A stretch of 25,350 nt of DNA, taken from positions 1-25,350 of the forward strand of contig NZ_CALUDM010000048.1 in assembly GCF_943914805.1 (NCBI RefSeq), read 5' to 3'. The notes below the pieces were generated by a model, which searched no databases, had not been told where the DNA came from, and worked only from the letters and a program-made list of their open reading frames with translations. Position 1 is the first letter of the stretch, and each line of letters begins with the position of its first letter. Origin of the DNA: an uncultured Acinetobacter sp. (GTDB lineage: Bacteria > Pseudomonadota > Gammaproteobacteria > Pseudomonadales > Moraxellaceae). Both the position numbers and the translations under genes were made by a program. Shown here piece after piece: positions 1 to 7,696 of the stretch.

Positions 1-100
1 GTTTGTTCTGCCAACTATAGTTACGCTGGTAAACAGGAATGATAAATCTTTTATCTGAACCATCAATAAATTTCAGAAATTGCTTTGCTTCACCCTTCAT
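1..100 (-). CDS. DUF262 (GmrSD-type) protein, N-terminal fragment cut by window edge
   Basis: Reading the minus strand from an ATG at 100-98 gives 33 codons before the window ends. The peptide starts MKGEAKQFLKFIDGSDKRF and continues with IIPVYQRNYSW. The I-P-x-Y-Q-R-x-Y-x-W signature is the diagnostic N-terminal motif of DUF262, the nucleotide-hydrolysing domain of GmrSD-type modification-dependent restriction enzymes and of related phage-defence proteins. A GGGG stretch lies just upstream of the ATG as a ribosome binding site; an earlier ATG is followed at once by a stop. The rest of the gene (usually with a DUF1524 HNH-like domain) would lie to the left. The family call rests on a short but very characteristic motif; the full architecture cannot be seen. 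Confidence 0.75.
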   Translation of the reverse strand, partial: MKGEAKQFLKFIDGSDKRFIIPVYQRNYSWQNK

Positions 101-269
101 TTTATCCCCATCATGTAAATATGCATTTTAATGATCATAAAGTAGTAGAACTAATTCTATAGCAATTAGAATGATTTAATATAGGTCGATACCCATATTA
201 AAGTTTTACCAAACACTTTTTTAATATGCTTCAATCTTTGATTTTACTTGTTTTTTCAATATCACTTGA

Positions 270-298
270 TTGACTAAACCCACCCTTAATTTTATCAT
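270..298 (+). promoter_or_regulatory. Sigma70 promoter of the C4-like RNA
   Basis: TTGACT (270-275) and TATCAT (293-298) are separated by 17 bases, close to the sigma70 consensus. The predicted start near 305 lies about 20 bases before the structured RNA. In phage P1 the c4 gene has its own constitutive promoter in the same relative position. Confidence 0.5.
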
Positions 299-324
299 TC
301 GACTGCTGACCTACATCGTCAGTC

Positions 325-465
325 GGTTTTAGCAGACCGTTCAGCCAAAGCACACTAAAAAGTTTATCTTTTTGGTGGGCGACCCTGCGTGCCCCCTCTG
401 CGGCGGAACGGGAGGGGGACACCTTCGGGTGTGCTGATCCTTTGGCTATCAGTCTGCTAACCCCT
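325..465 (+). ncRNA. C4-type antisense RNA (phage P1/P7 c4-like)
   Basis: The plus strand folds into consecutive strong hairpins: CCCCCTC (392-398) with GAGGGGG (412-418); ACACC (419-423) closed by a TTCG tetraloop with GGTGT (428-432); and CTGAT (434-438) with ATCAG (448-452). The loop of the third stem carries the b' box; TCCTTTGGCTA (438-448) is fully complementary to TAGCCAAAGGA (514-524), the ribosome binding site of the leader ORF at 534. The a' box CTGCTAA (454-460) is complementary to TTAGCAG (486-492). A second target-like pair, TTAGCAG (329-335) and AGCCAAAG (343-350), lies on the 5' side. This arrangement of paired boxes matches C4, the trans-acting RNA that blocks antirepressor translation in P1 and P7. 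The GC-rich, G/C-run sequence differs sharply from its AT-rich surroundings, which suggests transfer. RNA ends are approximate. A minus-strand ORF over the same bases is most likely spurious. Confidence 0.75.
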
Positions 466-533
466 TTTCGTTTCGCCACCATTATTTAGCAGTAATGCGG
501 TGAAACTTCTTTCTAGCCAAAGGAGTCATACCC

Positions 534-599
534 ATGACTAAGCATTTTTTATCTTTATTGTTTTCCCTAAAACGATTTTCAATTTCCTTGTTACCCTAA
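534..599 (+). CDS. Short leader ORF, predicted target of the C4-like RNA
   Basis: ATG at 534 and TAA at 597-599 give 21 codons, rich in Leu, Phe and Ser with Lys and Arg interspersed (begins MTKHFLSLLF). It has a near-ideal ribosome binding site, AAAGGAG at 519-525, nine bases before the ATG. That site lies inside the 11-base stretch complementary to the b' box of the upstream C4-like RNA. In phage P1 a short ORF (icd) with the same relation to C4 must be translated for the downstream ant gene to be expressed. Here no ant-like gene follows; the next gene is a lipoprotein at 725. The peptide itself may have no function. Confidence 0.5.
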   Translation: MTKHFLSLLFSLKRFSISLLP

Positions 600-724
600 T
601 AGCACCCATAAAATTTTGCTGATTGAACTAATCTAAAAGCGATTTAGCCTTAGAAAGCTTTGTCTCACCCATGATTCAGTGAGTTGAGCAAAATTGATAA
701 CACAATAAAAAATTCGGGGAATCG

Positions 725-979
725 ATGAAAATGCTAACTTCGCTTGCACTCATCTCACTAGTCATGATGACAGCAGGCTGTGCCAGTAAAACAGAACGTC
801 AGTTTATCAGTGGTTGTAAAACAGGAGGCATTGATGGCAGTACCTGTTCATGTATCTACGACAAACTTGAAAACAAATATGGTGAGGATGGACTGAAAGA
901 AAATATCTATACCTTACAGCAAACTGAATCTTTCCAGACAGATATGATCAATGTGTCCTATCAGTGCATGAAGGAGTAG
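725..979 (+). CDS. Small Cys-rich lipoprotein, unknown function
   Basis: 84 residues. The N-terminus is a lipoprotein signal: a Lys at position 2, a hydrophobic core and a lipobox ending T-A-G-C at residue 19, so the mature protein is predicted to be lipid-anchored with an N-terminal Cys. The remaining 65 residues contain four further Cys (in CKTGG, CSC and a C near the end), which suggests disulfides in the periplasm. GGGGA at 716-720 serves as ribosome binding site. It is the first of four closely spaced genes (725-1998) that look like one operon downstream of the C4-like RNA. I do not recognise the family; the lipoprotein call is firm, the role unknown. Confidence 0.7.
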   Translation: MKMLTSLALISLVMMTAGCASKTERQFISGCKTGGIDGSTCSCIYDKLENKYGEDGLKENIYTLQQTESFQTDMINVSYQCMKE

Positions 980-981
980 CT

Positions 982-1110
982 ATGCGAACACTTGCAGGCA
1001 TTATCTGCGTCATAGCTGTGATTTGTGTACTGGGTCTACCCTTCATTGGTTTCATGATCGTGATGGGAATTTTTATTGCATTGGCAAAATTTGCAACTGG
1101 GGGAAAGTAA
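982..1110 (+). CDS. Small membrane protein, 42 aa
   Basis: ATG at 982 begins two bases after the preceding stop, with AAGGAG (971-976) as ribosome binding site, and the TAA at 1108-1110 directly abuts the ATG of the next gene at 1111. The product is almost entirely hydrophobic (two short runs rich in Ile, Val, Leu, Phe and Gly around a central G-L-P-F), ending with ALAKFATGGK. It could form one long or two short membrane helices. Tight packing between two other genes, with a good ribosome binding site, argues that it is real despite its size. Function unknown. Confidence 0.6.
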   Translation: MRTLAGIICVIAVICVLGLPFIGFMIVMGIFIALAKFATGGK

Positions 1111-1338
1111 ATGAATTCAAATATTAAAACAGGTCTGATTAGCATCTATCTAGTAATCGGCTTTTTCTTTGCAGTCTATCAACACTTTTGGGGGCAGTAT
1201 AACTACAAGTCTTTTGCCTACAATATTGGACAGGGCTTTGTTTGGCCTGCGGTGATGTTTCCTGTTGTTGGTAAAATTGTAGGGGGTATTCTGATCCTGT
1301 TATTTATCTGGTTCGTTGTTATTCGTCCAAAAATATAA
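1111..1338 (+). CDS. Small inner-membrane protein, 75 aa
   Basis: The ATG follows the previous stop with no gap; GGGGGAAAG at 1099-1107 acts as ribosome binding site inside the upstream gene, which suggests translational coupling. Two membrane segments are visible, about residues 8-24 and 52-71, with an aromatic, Tyr/Phe/Trp-rich stretch between them (HFWGQYNYKSFAYNIGQG) and a short basic tail. I believe similar short proteins occur in Acinetobacter genomes, but I know of no function. It belongs to the 725-1998 operon. Confidence 0.65.
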   Translation: MNSNIKTGLISIYLVIGFFFAVYQHFWGQYNYKSFAYNIGQGFVWPAVMFPVVGKIVGGILILLFIWFVVIRPKI

Positions 1339-1350
1339 GGGAGTGCAATC

Positions 1351-1998
1351 ATGAAATCTTTACTTTCCACCATTGCCCTGTGTTCCCTATTGATGGCATG
1401 TAGTCAAGGTAATCAATCTGCAAAGACTGATACTTCGGGTGAGTCTGCCAGTGCTGTTGCAAAGCATACCAAGCCTGAATCTATTTATGCACCCTATACC
1501 GAGGAAGCAGTCAAAGCCAGATTGAATGATATGCGAGCGATTGTTGATTCAGGTCATTTATATTTACCTGCATATGAGAAGGAAGCGCAGTCTTACTTGG
1601 ATAAGTGGCAGACCTACCCTGATATGCTAAAAGCTATGATGGAGTCTGAGCTTGATCCAACCGATACACAGGAAGTTGCCGATATCCCGCTTGACGAGGA
1701 AGAGGCTGCTATTGATGATGTTGCCTCAATCAGTGCCCGTGGTCGTATTACCGCTCAGGAGTCTCAATCTGCATTCAATGTGCCTGGTGCAATAGATTAC
1801 TTCCTTGAAATCCAATCAACCAATGAACAGCCGTTTACCTTACAAGGTTTAAAGATTAACCGTGGTCGCTGTGGCTTTAGTACAGGTGATTTTTATAGCA
1901 AAATGCCTGTGACTTTAAATTATAGCGGTACAGTGAAATATTTACTGAAATGTAAGGGTGATCAAGTCCTTGAAGGAACTCATTTTACAAGTTGCTAG
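1351..1998 (+). CDS. Lipoprotein of unknown function, C-terminus apparently frameshifted
   Basis: 215 residues with a lipoprotein signal (MKSLLSTIALCSLLMAC; lipobox L-M-A-C, Cys 17) and GGGAG (1339-1343) before the ATG. The mature part has a Ser/Thr/Glu-rich linker, a helical region (about 45-125, with an acidic patch DEEEAAIDD) and a probable beta-rich C-terminal half with two Cys (RCGFS, LLKCKGD). The frame stops at 1996-1998, but the +1 frame continues without interruption to a TAA at 2075-2077 and reads as normal protein (GEKKTWSDHWGIHNSL, then AVFNPAPVT). The natural product was therefore probably about 241 residues, and an indel between about 1965 and 1995 has replaced the tail. It may be a sequencing error or a real mutation. 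Last gene of the four-gene cluster; no family recognised. Confidence 0.65.
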   Translation: MKSLLSTIALCSLLMACSQGNQSAKTDTSGESASAVAKHTKPESIYAPYTEEAVKARLNDMRAIVDSGHLYLPAYEKEAQSYLDKWQTYPDMLKAMMESELDPTDTQEVADIPLDEEEAAIDDVASISARGRITAQESQSAFNVPGAIDYFLEIQSTNEQPFTLQGLKINRGRCGFSTGDFYSKMPVTLNYSGTVKYLLKCKGDQVLEGTHFTSC

Positions 1999-2149
1999 CG
2001 GAGAAAAGAAAACTTGGTCAGATCACTGGGGAATTCATAATTCACTTGCAGTCTTTAACCCTGCCCCTGTGACCTAAACTTTTAAAGGTGAATAGTTGAA
2101 TCGGACGGTTCTTCTATTTACCTGTTTATGTACTTGGAAAACTCTTTTT

Positions 2150-3055
2150 ATGATGCAAAATACGCCATCATCCTTATCGGCTGTGAATAAAGCACTGCTC
2201 TGTTTAATGACTTCAGCATTGCTCTTTTCAATTATGGGGGTATGCATTCGTTTTGCATCTGAAACAGTCGACAATCCAACAGTCGTCTTTTTTAGAAATG
2301 CTGTTGGATTGTTTATTTTTATCCCTATGTTGTTTAAACAGGGACTAAATTTTATTAAAACCGATAAATTGTGGATGCATACTTGGCGTAGTATCGTCGG
2401 TTTAGCTGCAATGTATGGTTTTTTCTACGCTATTGCTCACCTAAAACTATCGAATGCGATGGTATTTAGTTACTCCTCGCCAATCTTTATTCCTTTAATT
2501 GCTTATTTCTTTTTAAAAGAAAGAATTAACCGCAACATGATTATTGCAGCGGTTGTAGGATTAGTTGGTGTGCTCTTAGTAGCGAAACCTGATCAAGGAC
2601 TGTTTAATGCGCTTTCCTTTATTGGTCTAGGTGCCTGCTTTTTATCTGCAATGGCTTTTGTTACTGTACGCGCACTCACCAGCACAGAACCTCCTGAACG
2701 TATTGTTTTTTATTTTTGTATTTTTGGAACACTGATTTCTTCTATTCCAATGTTTTGGCATTGGAGACTTTTTACATGGCAAGAATTAGGATTATTAATT
2801 GCTGTTGGCCTCTTAGCTAACATTAGCCAAATATTTATGTCCTATGCTTATAGCTTAGCTCCTGCAGGACAGATTGGCCCAATGAATTATATTGCAATTG
2901 TCTTTGCTGGTATTTGGGGTTTTATTTTTTGGCATGAAATCCCAGATCTTTTCAGCATTCTAGGAATCTCTATTATTTTAATTGCGATTTTAAGTTGCAA
3001 TCCATCCATTACCGCAAAAATAAAGAAAATATGGAATCAAGCAAAAACTGGATAG
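2150..3055 (+). CDS. EamA/DMT-family transporter
   Basis: About 301 residues with ten predicted membrane helices arranged as two EamA repeats (roughly residues 15-145 and 155-290), the layout of drug/metabolite transporters (RhaT/YdcZ/SAM-transporter type). Typical features include the RNAVGLF segment after helix 2, the SSPIFIPLIAYFFLKERI motif closing the first repeat and LAPAGQIGPMNYIAIVFAGIWG in the second. The substrate cannot be told from sequence. The open frame reaches back to a TTG at 2096 that has a plausible AAAGGTG site, but the ATG at 2150 (or 2153) gives the usual family length and an N-terminus leading straight into helix 1, so it is preferred. The 3' end overlaps that of the convergent c-di-GMP gene by 19 bases. 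Confidence 0.85.
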   Translation: MMQNTPSSLSAVNKALLCLMTSALLFSIMGVCIRFASETVDNPTVVFFRNAVGLFIFIPMLFKQGLNFIKTDKLWMHTWRSIVGLAAMYGFFYAIAHLKLSNAMVFSYSSPIFIPLIAYFFLKERINRNMIIAAVVGLVGVLLVAKPDQGLFNALSFIGLGACFLSAMAFVTVRALTSTEPPERIVFYFCIFGTLISSIPMFWHWRLFTWQELGLLIAVGLLANISQIFMSYAYSLAPAGQIGPMNYIAIVFAGIWGFIFWHEIPDLFSILGISIILIAILSCNPSITAKIKKIWNQAKTG

Positions 3056-5106
3056 CACGATTCCAAACGATCGACAGGTAAAGGCATCCCTAACAAATAT
3101 CCTTGTAGTTGTTGGCAACCTAAACGTTTTAAAATTTCAGCTTGCTGTTCTGTTTCCACACCTTCAGCCGTAACCACCAATCCCAAACGAATAGCCAATT
3201 GAATAATACTTTCTAAAATAATTTCTTCTTTTGAACCCACACTTAAATTACGAATAAATTCTCGATCTATCTTTAATTCATCTACAGGCAAATCTTTTAA
3301 ATATAAAAAGCTCGAATGCCCTGTTCCAAAATCATCGATGGCTAATTTAATGCCTAAATTTCTTAGCTTTTCAAAGGTTTGAATACTACTTGAAATATGA
3401 TGCATAGCAGTAGATTCTGTAATTTCAATAATCAAATTACCACATTTAACATTATACTTTTTAATCAGTTTTTCCAAAGATTCAATCAAATGCTTATGTT
3501 CAAATTGTACAGCTGAAAGGTTGACTGCAATTGGGCCAAAAGCATATTGTTTTTCTTCCCACTCACGCATTTGCATACACGCTTGTTCTAATGCCCAATA
3601 CCCCATTCGAATGATTAAGCCTGTTTGCTCAGCCCCTTCAATAAACATACTGGGTGCAAGTAATCCTAGCGATGGATGTTTCCATCGAATCAGTGCCTCA
3701 ACACCACAAATCTGATAGTCTGCAGTAAATTTAGGTTGATAAAATAGTATAAACTGTTGATCTTCAACTGCTTTATAAAGATCATTAATCAACTTAGATT
3801 GGCTGCGGCTTAAAAGTTGTTGATCAGAAGAATGACTATAAATACTAAAGGTATTTCGACCTTGCTCTTTAGATTGCATCATCGCTGAATCTGCATTGAT
3901 CAATAAGTCTTGCAAACTCTTTCCATGATCAGGGAAAAAAACAATACCGATACTTGCAGAAATATTGATTTCTTTGCCTGAAATTTGAAAACTATCTTGG
4001 ATTTTTTGTAGCACCAAACTCGCTATTTTTTCAGCTTGAGCTTTGTTAACCCGTTCTGCTATCAGAATAAATTCATCACCACCGATTCGAATCAGCTTTT
4101 GCCCTTGTCCTAATAATGGATATAGACGTTGTGCCAATTTCACTAATAGCTCATCGCCAACATGATGTCCAAAGGCATCATTCACCGACTTGAAGCGATC
4201 TAAATCGATATAAATCAAAGCTGTTCTAGATTTTCTTTCGTTACTTTCTAAAAATAAAGCGTCGGTATATTCAACTAAAAATAAACGATTGGGTAACTTG
4301 GTTAAATTGTCTTGCAATGCCAAGCTTTCAAGCTCTTTATTAGCCTGGACTAATTGTAAATTTCGTTCTTCTAATCTTTTTTCTAAAATCGCGACACAGA
4401 ATGCAGAAACTAAAACCAAACTAGTGACAAAAATGATGGCAAACAACAGAATGTCTTGTCGCTCTTGCACATGTTGCGTCGCATGAATAACATCGCCTAT
4501 TGGATAAAACGTCGCAGAGGCCAAACCTGTATAATGCATGCCCACGATCGTCAAAGCGATCATGAATGAAACAGCGACTTTATACGAGGTCTTATGCTGA
4601 AAAGTATTTTTATATTTAAATGCAAGCCAAAACGACAGACCAGAACCACTAATTGCGATCAGAACAGAAAACACCACCAATGGAATATTATAATAAATCA
4701 TTTGATCAGGAACACTTAAACCCATCATTCCCACGTAGTGCATGCCAGAAACACCCAAGCCCATTAACATAGCGCCTAAAATCAAACGCAGAATAGGTAA
4801 AGTGTCACGTGTGGTTAACCAAACGGCAAAGGTAGAGGCAATAGCAGCAATAATATAAGAAATAATGGTCAAACTAAGATCAAATGAATAACCTTGTGGC
4901 AAATGACATGCAAGCATTCCAATAAAATGCATTGCCCAAATTGCAAAACCGAACGTCATTCCACATACACATAACATCAATTTTTTTATACGTGCAGTTT
5001 TTTGTCTAAATATGAGTTGTTCCAATGAAATAGCAACGTAACAAATGATCACTGCAACGCATACAGAGCCTATTACGAGACTAGTGTCATAACTCATATA
5101 ACTCAT
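3037..5106 (-). CDS. MHYT-GGDEF-EAL cyclic-di-GMP turnover protein
   Basis: 689 residues. The N-terminal half (about 1-245) is an MHYT sensor domain: seven helices with the repeated motif at M59-HFIG, M122-HYVG and M190-HYTG, thought to bind metal and sense a diatomic gas. A short coiled linker leads to a GGDEF domain (about 265-425; GGDEF at 342-346) and an EAL domain (about 440-685; EAL at 470-472, NLS around 529, EITE at 561, DDFGTG from 591, LKID from 611, AEGVET 647-652, QGY 668-670). Both active sites look intact, so synthesis, hydrolysis or both are possible. The RxxD inhibitory site that should precede GGDEF by five residues is missing (GQGQ). The first ATG is chosen because GGGAAG lies nine bases upstream. 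Inner membrane; probable role in motility/biofilm switching. Confidence 0.93.
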   Translation of the reverse strand: MSYMSYDTSLVIGSVCVAVIICYVAISLEQLIFRQKTARIKKLMLCVCGMTFGFAIWAMHFIGMLACHLPQGYSFDLSLTIISYIIAAIASTFAVWLTTRDTLPILRLILGAMLMGLGVSGMHYVGMMGLSVPDQMIYYNIPLVVFSVLIAISGSGLSFWLAFKYKNTFQHKTSYKVAVSFMIALTIVGMHYTGLASATFYPIGDVIHATQHVQERQDILLFAIIFVTSLVLVSAFCVAILEKRLEERNLQLVQANKELESLALQDNLTKLPNRLFLVEYTDALFLESNERKSRTALIYIDLDRFKSVNDAFGHHVGDELLVKLAQRLYPLLGQGQKLIRIGGDEFILIAERVNKAQAEKIASLVLQKIQDSFQISGKEINISASIGIVFFPDHGKSLQDLLINADSAMMQSKEQGRNTFSIYSHSSDQQLLSRSQSKLINDLYKAVEDQQFILFYQPKFTADYQICGVEALIRWKHPSLGLLAPSMFIEGAEQTGLIIRMGYWALEQACMQMREWEEKQYAFGPIAVNLSAVQFEHKHLIESLEKLIKKYNVKCGNLIIEITESTAMHHISSSIQTFEKLRNLGIKLAIDDFGTGHSSFLYLKDLPVDELKIDREFIRNLSVGSKEEIILESIIQLAIRLGLVVTAEGVETEQQAEILKRLGCQQLQGYLLGMPLPVDRLESCYPVFA

Positions 5107-5214
5107 AAAATTTTTCTTCCCGTAATAAATCTATTTTTGTTATAAGAAGCCCCTATAATTACGCCGCATAACTGCGATCAGGTTCACCTTTTTTAAATAT
5201 CTTTAGTTCTCCTT

Positions 5215-5242
5215 AAAATATCACTATCCTATTGAACGTCAA
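5215..5242 (-). promoter_or_regulatory. Possible promoter of the MHYT-GGDEF-EAL gene
   Basis: On the minus strand TTGACG (5242-5237) and TATTTT (5220-5215) are 16 bases apart. Transcription would start near 5208 and give a leader of about 100 bases. The -35 is good, the -10 moderate; this is inference from sequence only. Confidence 0.35.
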
Positions 5243-5263
5243 GTTATTTTTATTTGAATAGAT

Positions 5264-5292
5264 AAAAAAAGCATATATCGAATATGCTTTTT
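5264..5292 (-). terminator. Rho-independent terminator after prc (possibly bidirectional)
   Basis: GCATAT (5271-5276) pairs with ATATGC (5282-5287) around a five-base loop, flanked by A-run and T-run that extend the stem; read on the minus strand the hairpin ends in a run of seven T. It lies 25 bases after the prc stop. Confidence 0.7.
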
Positions 5293-5316
5293 AATTTATC
5301 TAAACAGTATGTTTAA

Positions 5317-7500
5317 TTATTTGCTTTTCAGACTTGCCATATCGAGTAAAACATTGGCAGCTTCGGTCACAAAAGTTTCTTCTTCGGCCAATGCAGGACG
5401 TTGATTTGCCTTCATTTTCGCGCGTGATTCAGCTAAAGCATCTAAACTTGCCTGATAGCTTTCCCAGTTCGAATACGGTTTCAAACCTGTTTCAGTACGG
5501 CGTTTATTCTCAGCAGCCAAAGTTTTCGCCTCAAGTGCAATTAATTCAGCTTTACGCTGATCAATATCTAAAGACACTTGTTTCTGATCTTTCGTCTGTT
5601 GTGCAATAGCTTTACGTGCTTCTAGATATTGGAATTGAGGATCAGCAGCAACACGAACTTTTGATTTTTCATCAAGCTTTGTCACATAAGGTTGAATCGA
5701 ACCTTCACGCTTAAATGGTGCTGTTGGAATCGTATCCCATTTCAATGCATTTTTAGCTTTACGTTCACCAAACTCTTCATCGTAAATATCGACCAGTTTA
5801 ATGTCCGGAATCACGCCTTTATTTTGCGTACTTCCACCTGTAACTCGATAAAATTTACGTTGAGTCAGCGTTGCTTGGCCGTAGGCTAGACTGTCTAATT
5901 GAACTTGAGCAGTTCCTTTACCAGTCGTTGTGCTACCCAAAACAATCGCACGATCATAATCTTGCAATGCAGCAGAATAAATTTCACTCGCAGACGCTGA
6001 TGCTAAATTGACGAGCACAGCCAATGGTCCTGCATAGGTCTGAGCACCACCATCGGTATCTTCAAACACGCTGACATTACCATTACCATCACGAATTTGA
6101 ACAACTGGTCCTTCTTTAATCACTTGTCCAATCATCTTGGCAACTTCTTCTAAAGAACCACCTGGGTTATTACGTAAATCAATAATAATGCCTTCTACCT
6201 TTTGCGAAGCAAGTGATTTCAACGCATTGTTAGTATCTTCTGCAACTGAACGATATTCAGTTCCTGCTCGACGCGCACGATAATTTAAATAAAATGATGG
6301 AATCTCTAACACACCAAATTTATGCTTCACACCATTACGTGTCACATCAACAGTACGCGAGCGTACACCAGCGTCTTCTTCTTGGATCACATCACGTGTG
6401 ATTGTAACCACTCTGGCTTGATTCATTGATGCGCCAGCGGCTAAAAGTTTAACTGAAACTTTTGTGCCACGTTTACCACGAATTAAACCGACAATTTCAG
6501 AACTTGGCCAACCAATTACATCCACCATTTTATCGCCATCTTGGGCAACACCAATGATGCGATCACCTGATTTTACTTGTCCTGTCTTACTCGCAGGCCC
6601 ACCATCTACAATCGTTTCAATCTTGGTGTAATCTTCATTACCACGTTCAGGACGAATAGAAACACCAATCCCTTCCAATTGTAATGTGGTTTGACGGTTC
6701 AACTCCATCGCATCAACAGGTGGGAAATAGTTACTGTGCGGATCATAGGTCAATGTCATCGCATTTAAAATGCGCTCTAACACATCATCGCTTTTAGTAC
6801 GTCCAATACGCTCTAACTGGCGAGTATATCGCTTGGTCAGTGTTTGAACTGGGGTTAAGTCCTCAGACGATGCAAGATCTTGTCCATTTGCTAAAGAAGG
6901 ATCATCCTTTAAGGCTTTTTGTTTAGCCTGATCTTCTTGTTTGGCAATGGTCAAGTTAATCAACTGTGAAACCAGCATTTTACGCCAGTAATTTTCTAGC
7001 TCTGCTTTGCTTCCAAAGAACGCTGCTTTTTCACGATCTGTGTCAATAAATTGATTTGGCTGATGTAAGTTTTGTGTTTTCTTGAGTTCAGCCAATTCAA
7101 ATTCATAAAATTCTTTTAGACGTGCACGATATTGTGCATGAATTTCATATGGTGCAGACAAATTACCTGCTTTTAATGCAGCACCTAATGTAGGCCCATA
7201 TTTTTTCTTATAGTTTTCAACTTCCGAAGCCAAGAATAACGTGTGCTCAGGATCAAGACTGTCGATATACATATCTAGAATACGATTTGATGTATTGGCA
7301 TCTAATCGCATATTTAAATAATGTTGACGATCAATCAACGTAGCGAGCTGTCGTGTAACCAAAGCCTGCTCTTGCGTAGGATGAATTGACTGAGAAACAT
7401 TTGTAGCATTGGTTTCAGCCATTGCCTGATTGATGGTATGTGAAAAAAATAAACCACCAGTTGCCAGTGCTATAGCGCAAGCGAGAGTTTGAAGTTTCAT
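5317..7500 (-). CDS. prc: Tail-specific carboxy-terminal protease Prc (Tsp)
   Basis: 727 residues, somewhat longer than E. coli Prc (682). A signal peptide (MKLQTLACAIALATGGLFFS, probable cleavage after AMA near residue 28) sends it to the periplasm. A helical N-terminal domain (about 40-250) is followed by a PDZ domain (about 265-360, GIGVSI and SGDRIIGV), an S41 peptidase core (about 390-570) and a charged helical DUF3340 C-terminus. The Ser/Lys dyad is S503 in the SASASE motif and K528 in TTGKGT, spaced 25 residues as in E. coli Prc and the D1-processing proteases; the IIDLRNNPGG substrate-binding segment sits at 438-448. The family degrades proteins with apolar C-termini and controls peptidoglycan hydrolase turnover. 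It diverges from nagZ; GGAAA lies upstream of the ATG. Confidence 0.96.
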   Translation of the reverse strand: MKLQTLACAIALATGGLFFSHTINQAMAETNATNVSQSIHPTQEQALVTRQLATLIDRQHYLNMRLDANTSNRILDMYIDSLDPEHTLFLASEVENYKKKYGPTLGAALKAGNLSAPYEIHAQYRARLKEFYEFELAELKKTQNLHQPNQFIDTDREKAAFFGSKAELENYWRKMLVSQLINLTIAKQEDQAKQKALKDDPSLANGQDLASSEDLTPVQTLTKRYTRQLERIGRTKSDDVLERILNAMTLTYDPHSNYFPPVDAMELNRQTTLQLEGIGVSIRPERGNEDYTKIETIVDGGPASKTGQVKSGDRIIGVAQDGDKMVDVIGWPSSEIVGLIRGKRGTKVSVKLLAAGASMNQARVVTITRDVIQEEDAGVRSRTVDVTRNGVKHKFGVLEIPSFYLNYRARRAGTEYRSVAEDTNNALKSLASQKVEGIIIDLRNNPGGSLEEVAKMIGQVIKEGPVVQIRDGNGNVSVFEDTDGGAQTYAGPLAVLVNLASASASEIYSAALQDYDRAIVLGSTTTGKGTAQVQLDSLAYGQATLTQRKFYRVTGGSTQNKGVIPDIKLVDIYDEEFGERKAKNALKWDTIPTAPFKREGSIQPYVTKLDEKSKVRVAADPQFQYLEARKAIAQQTKDQKQVSLDIDQRKAELIALEAKTLAAENKRRTETGLKPYSNWESYQASLDALAESRAKMKANQRPALAEEETFVTEAANVLLDMASLKSK

Positions 7501-7696
7501 AAATTCTTAATATTTCCTTGGGTTTTCCAATTTCTATATCGTTTTTCAATCTGAACTCAACAGTTTCAAGATCTTAAACGACTTTATCTGTTTATGTTGT
7601 GTAGTTTTATCATAATCTGTGCAGACTAAATGTAGCAAATCATTGCAGAAATCAGGTATTGTTTCTAAGTTTCTATAAATACAACCATGGTTTCCT

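Noticed and set aside
231..482. 83-codon minus-strand frame over the C4-like region
   Set aside because: It is antisense to a strongly structured RNA; its composition (RSAAEGARR) follows from the hairpins, and it has no homology I know and no good context.
948..1145. 65-codon minus-strand frame
   Set aside because: It lies across three packed plus-strand genes that have ribosome binding sites and coherent membrane features.
2096..2149. N-terminal extension of the EamA gene from a TTG
   Set aside because: It adds 18 residues not expected in the family; the ATG at 2150 gives a normal N-terminus, although the TTG has a better Shine-Dalgarno match.
5107..5214. Short upstream ORF starting at a GTG in the leader of the MHYT gene
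   Set aside because: 15 codons with a weak start and no sign of conservation that I can judge; not enough to call.
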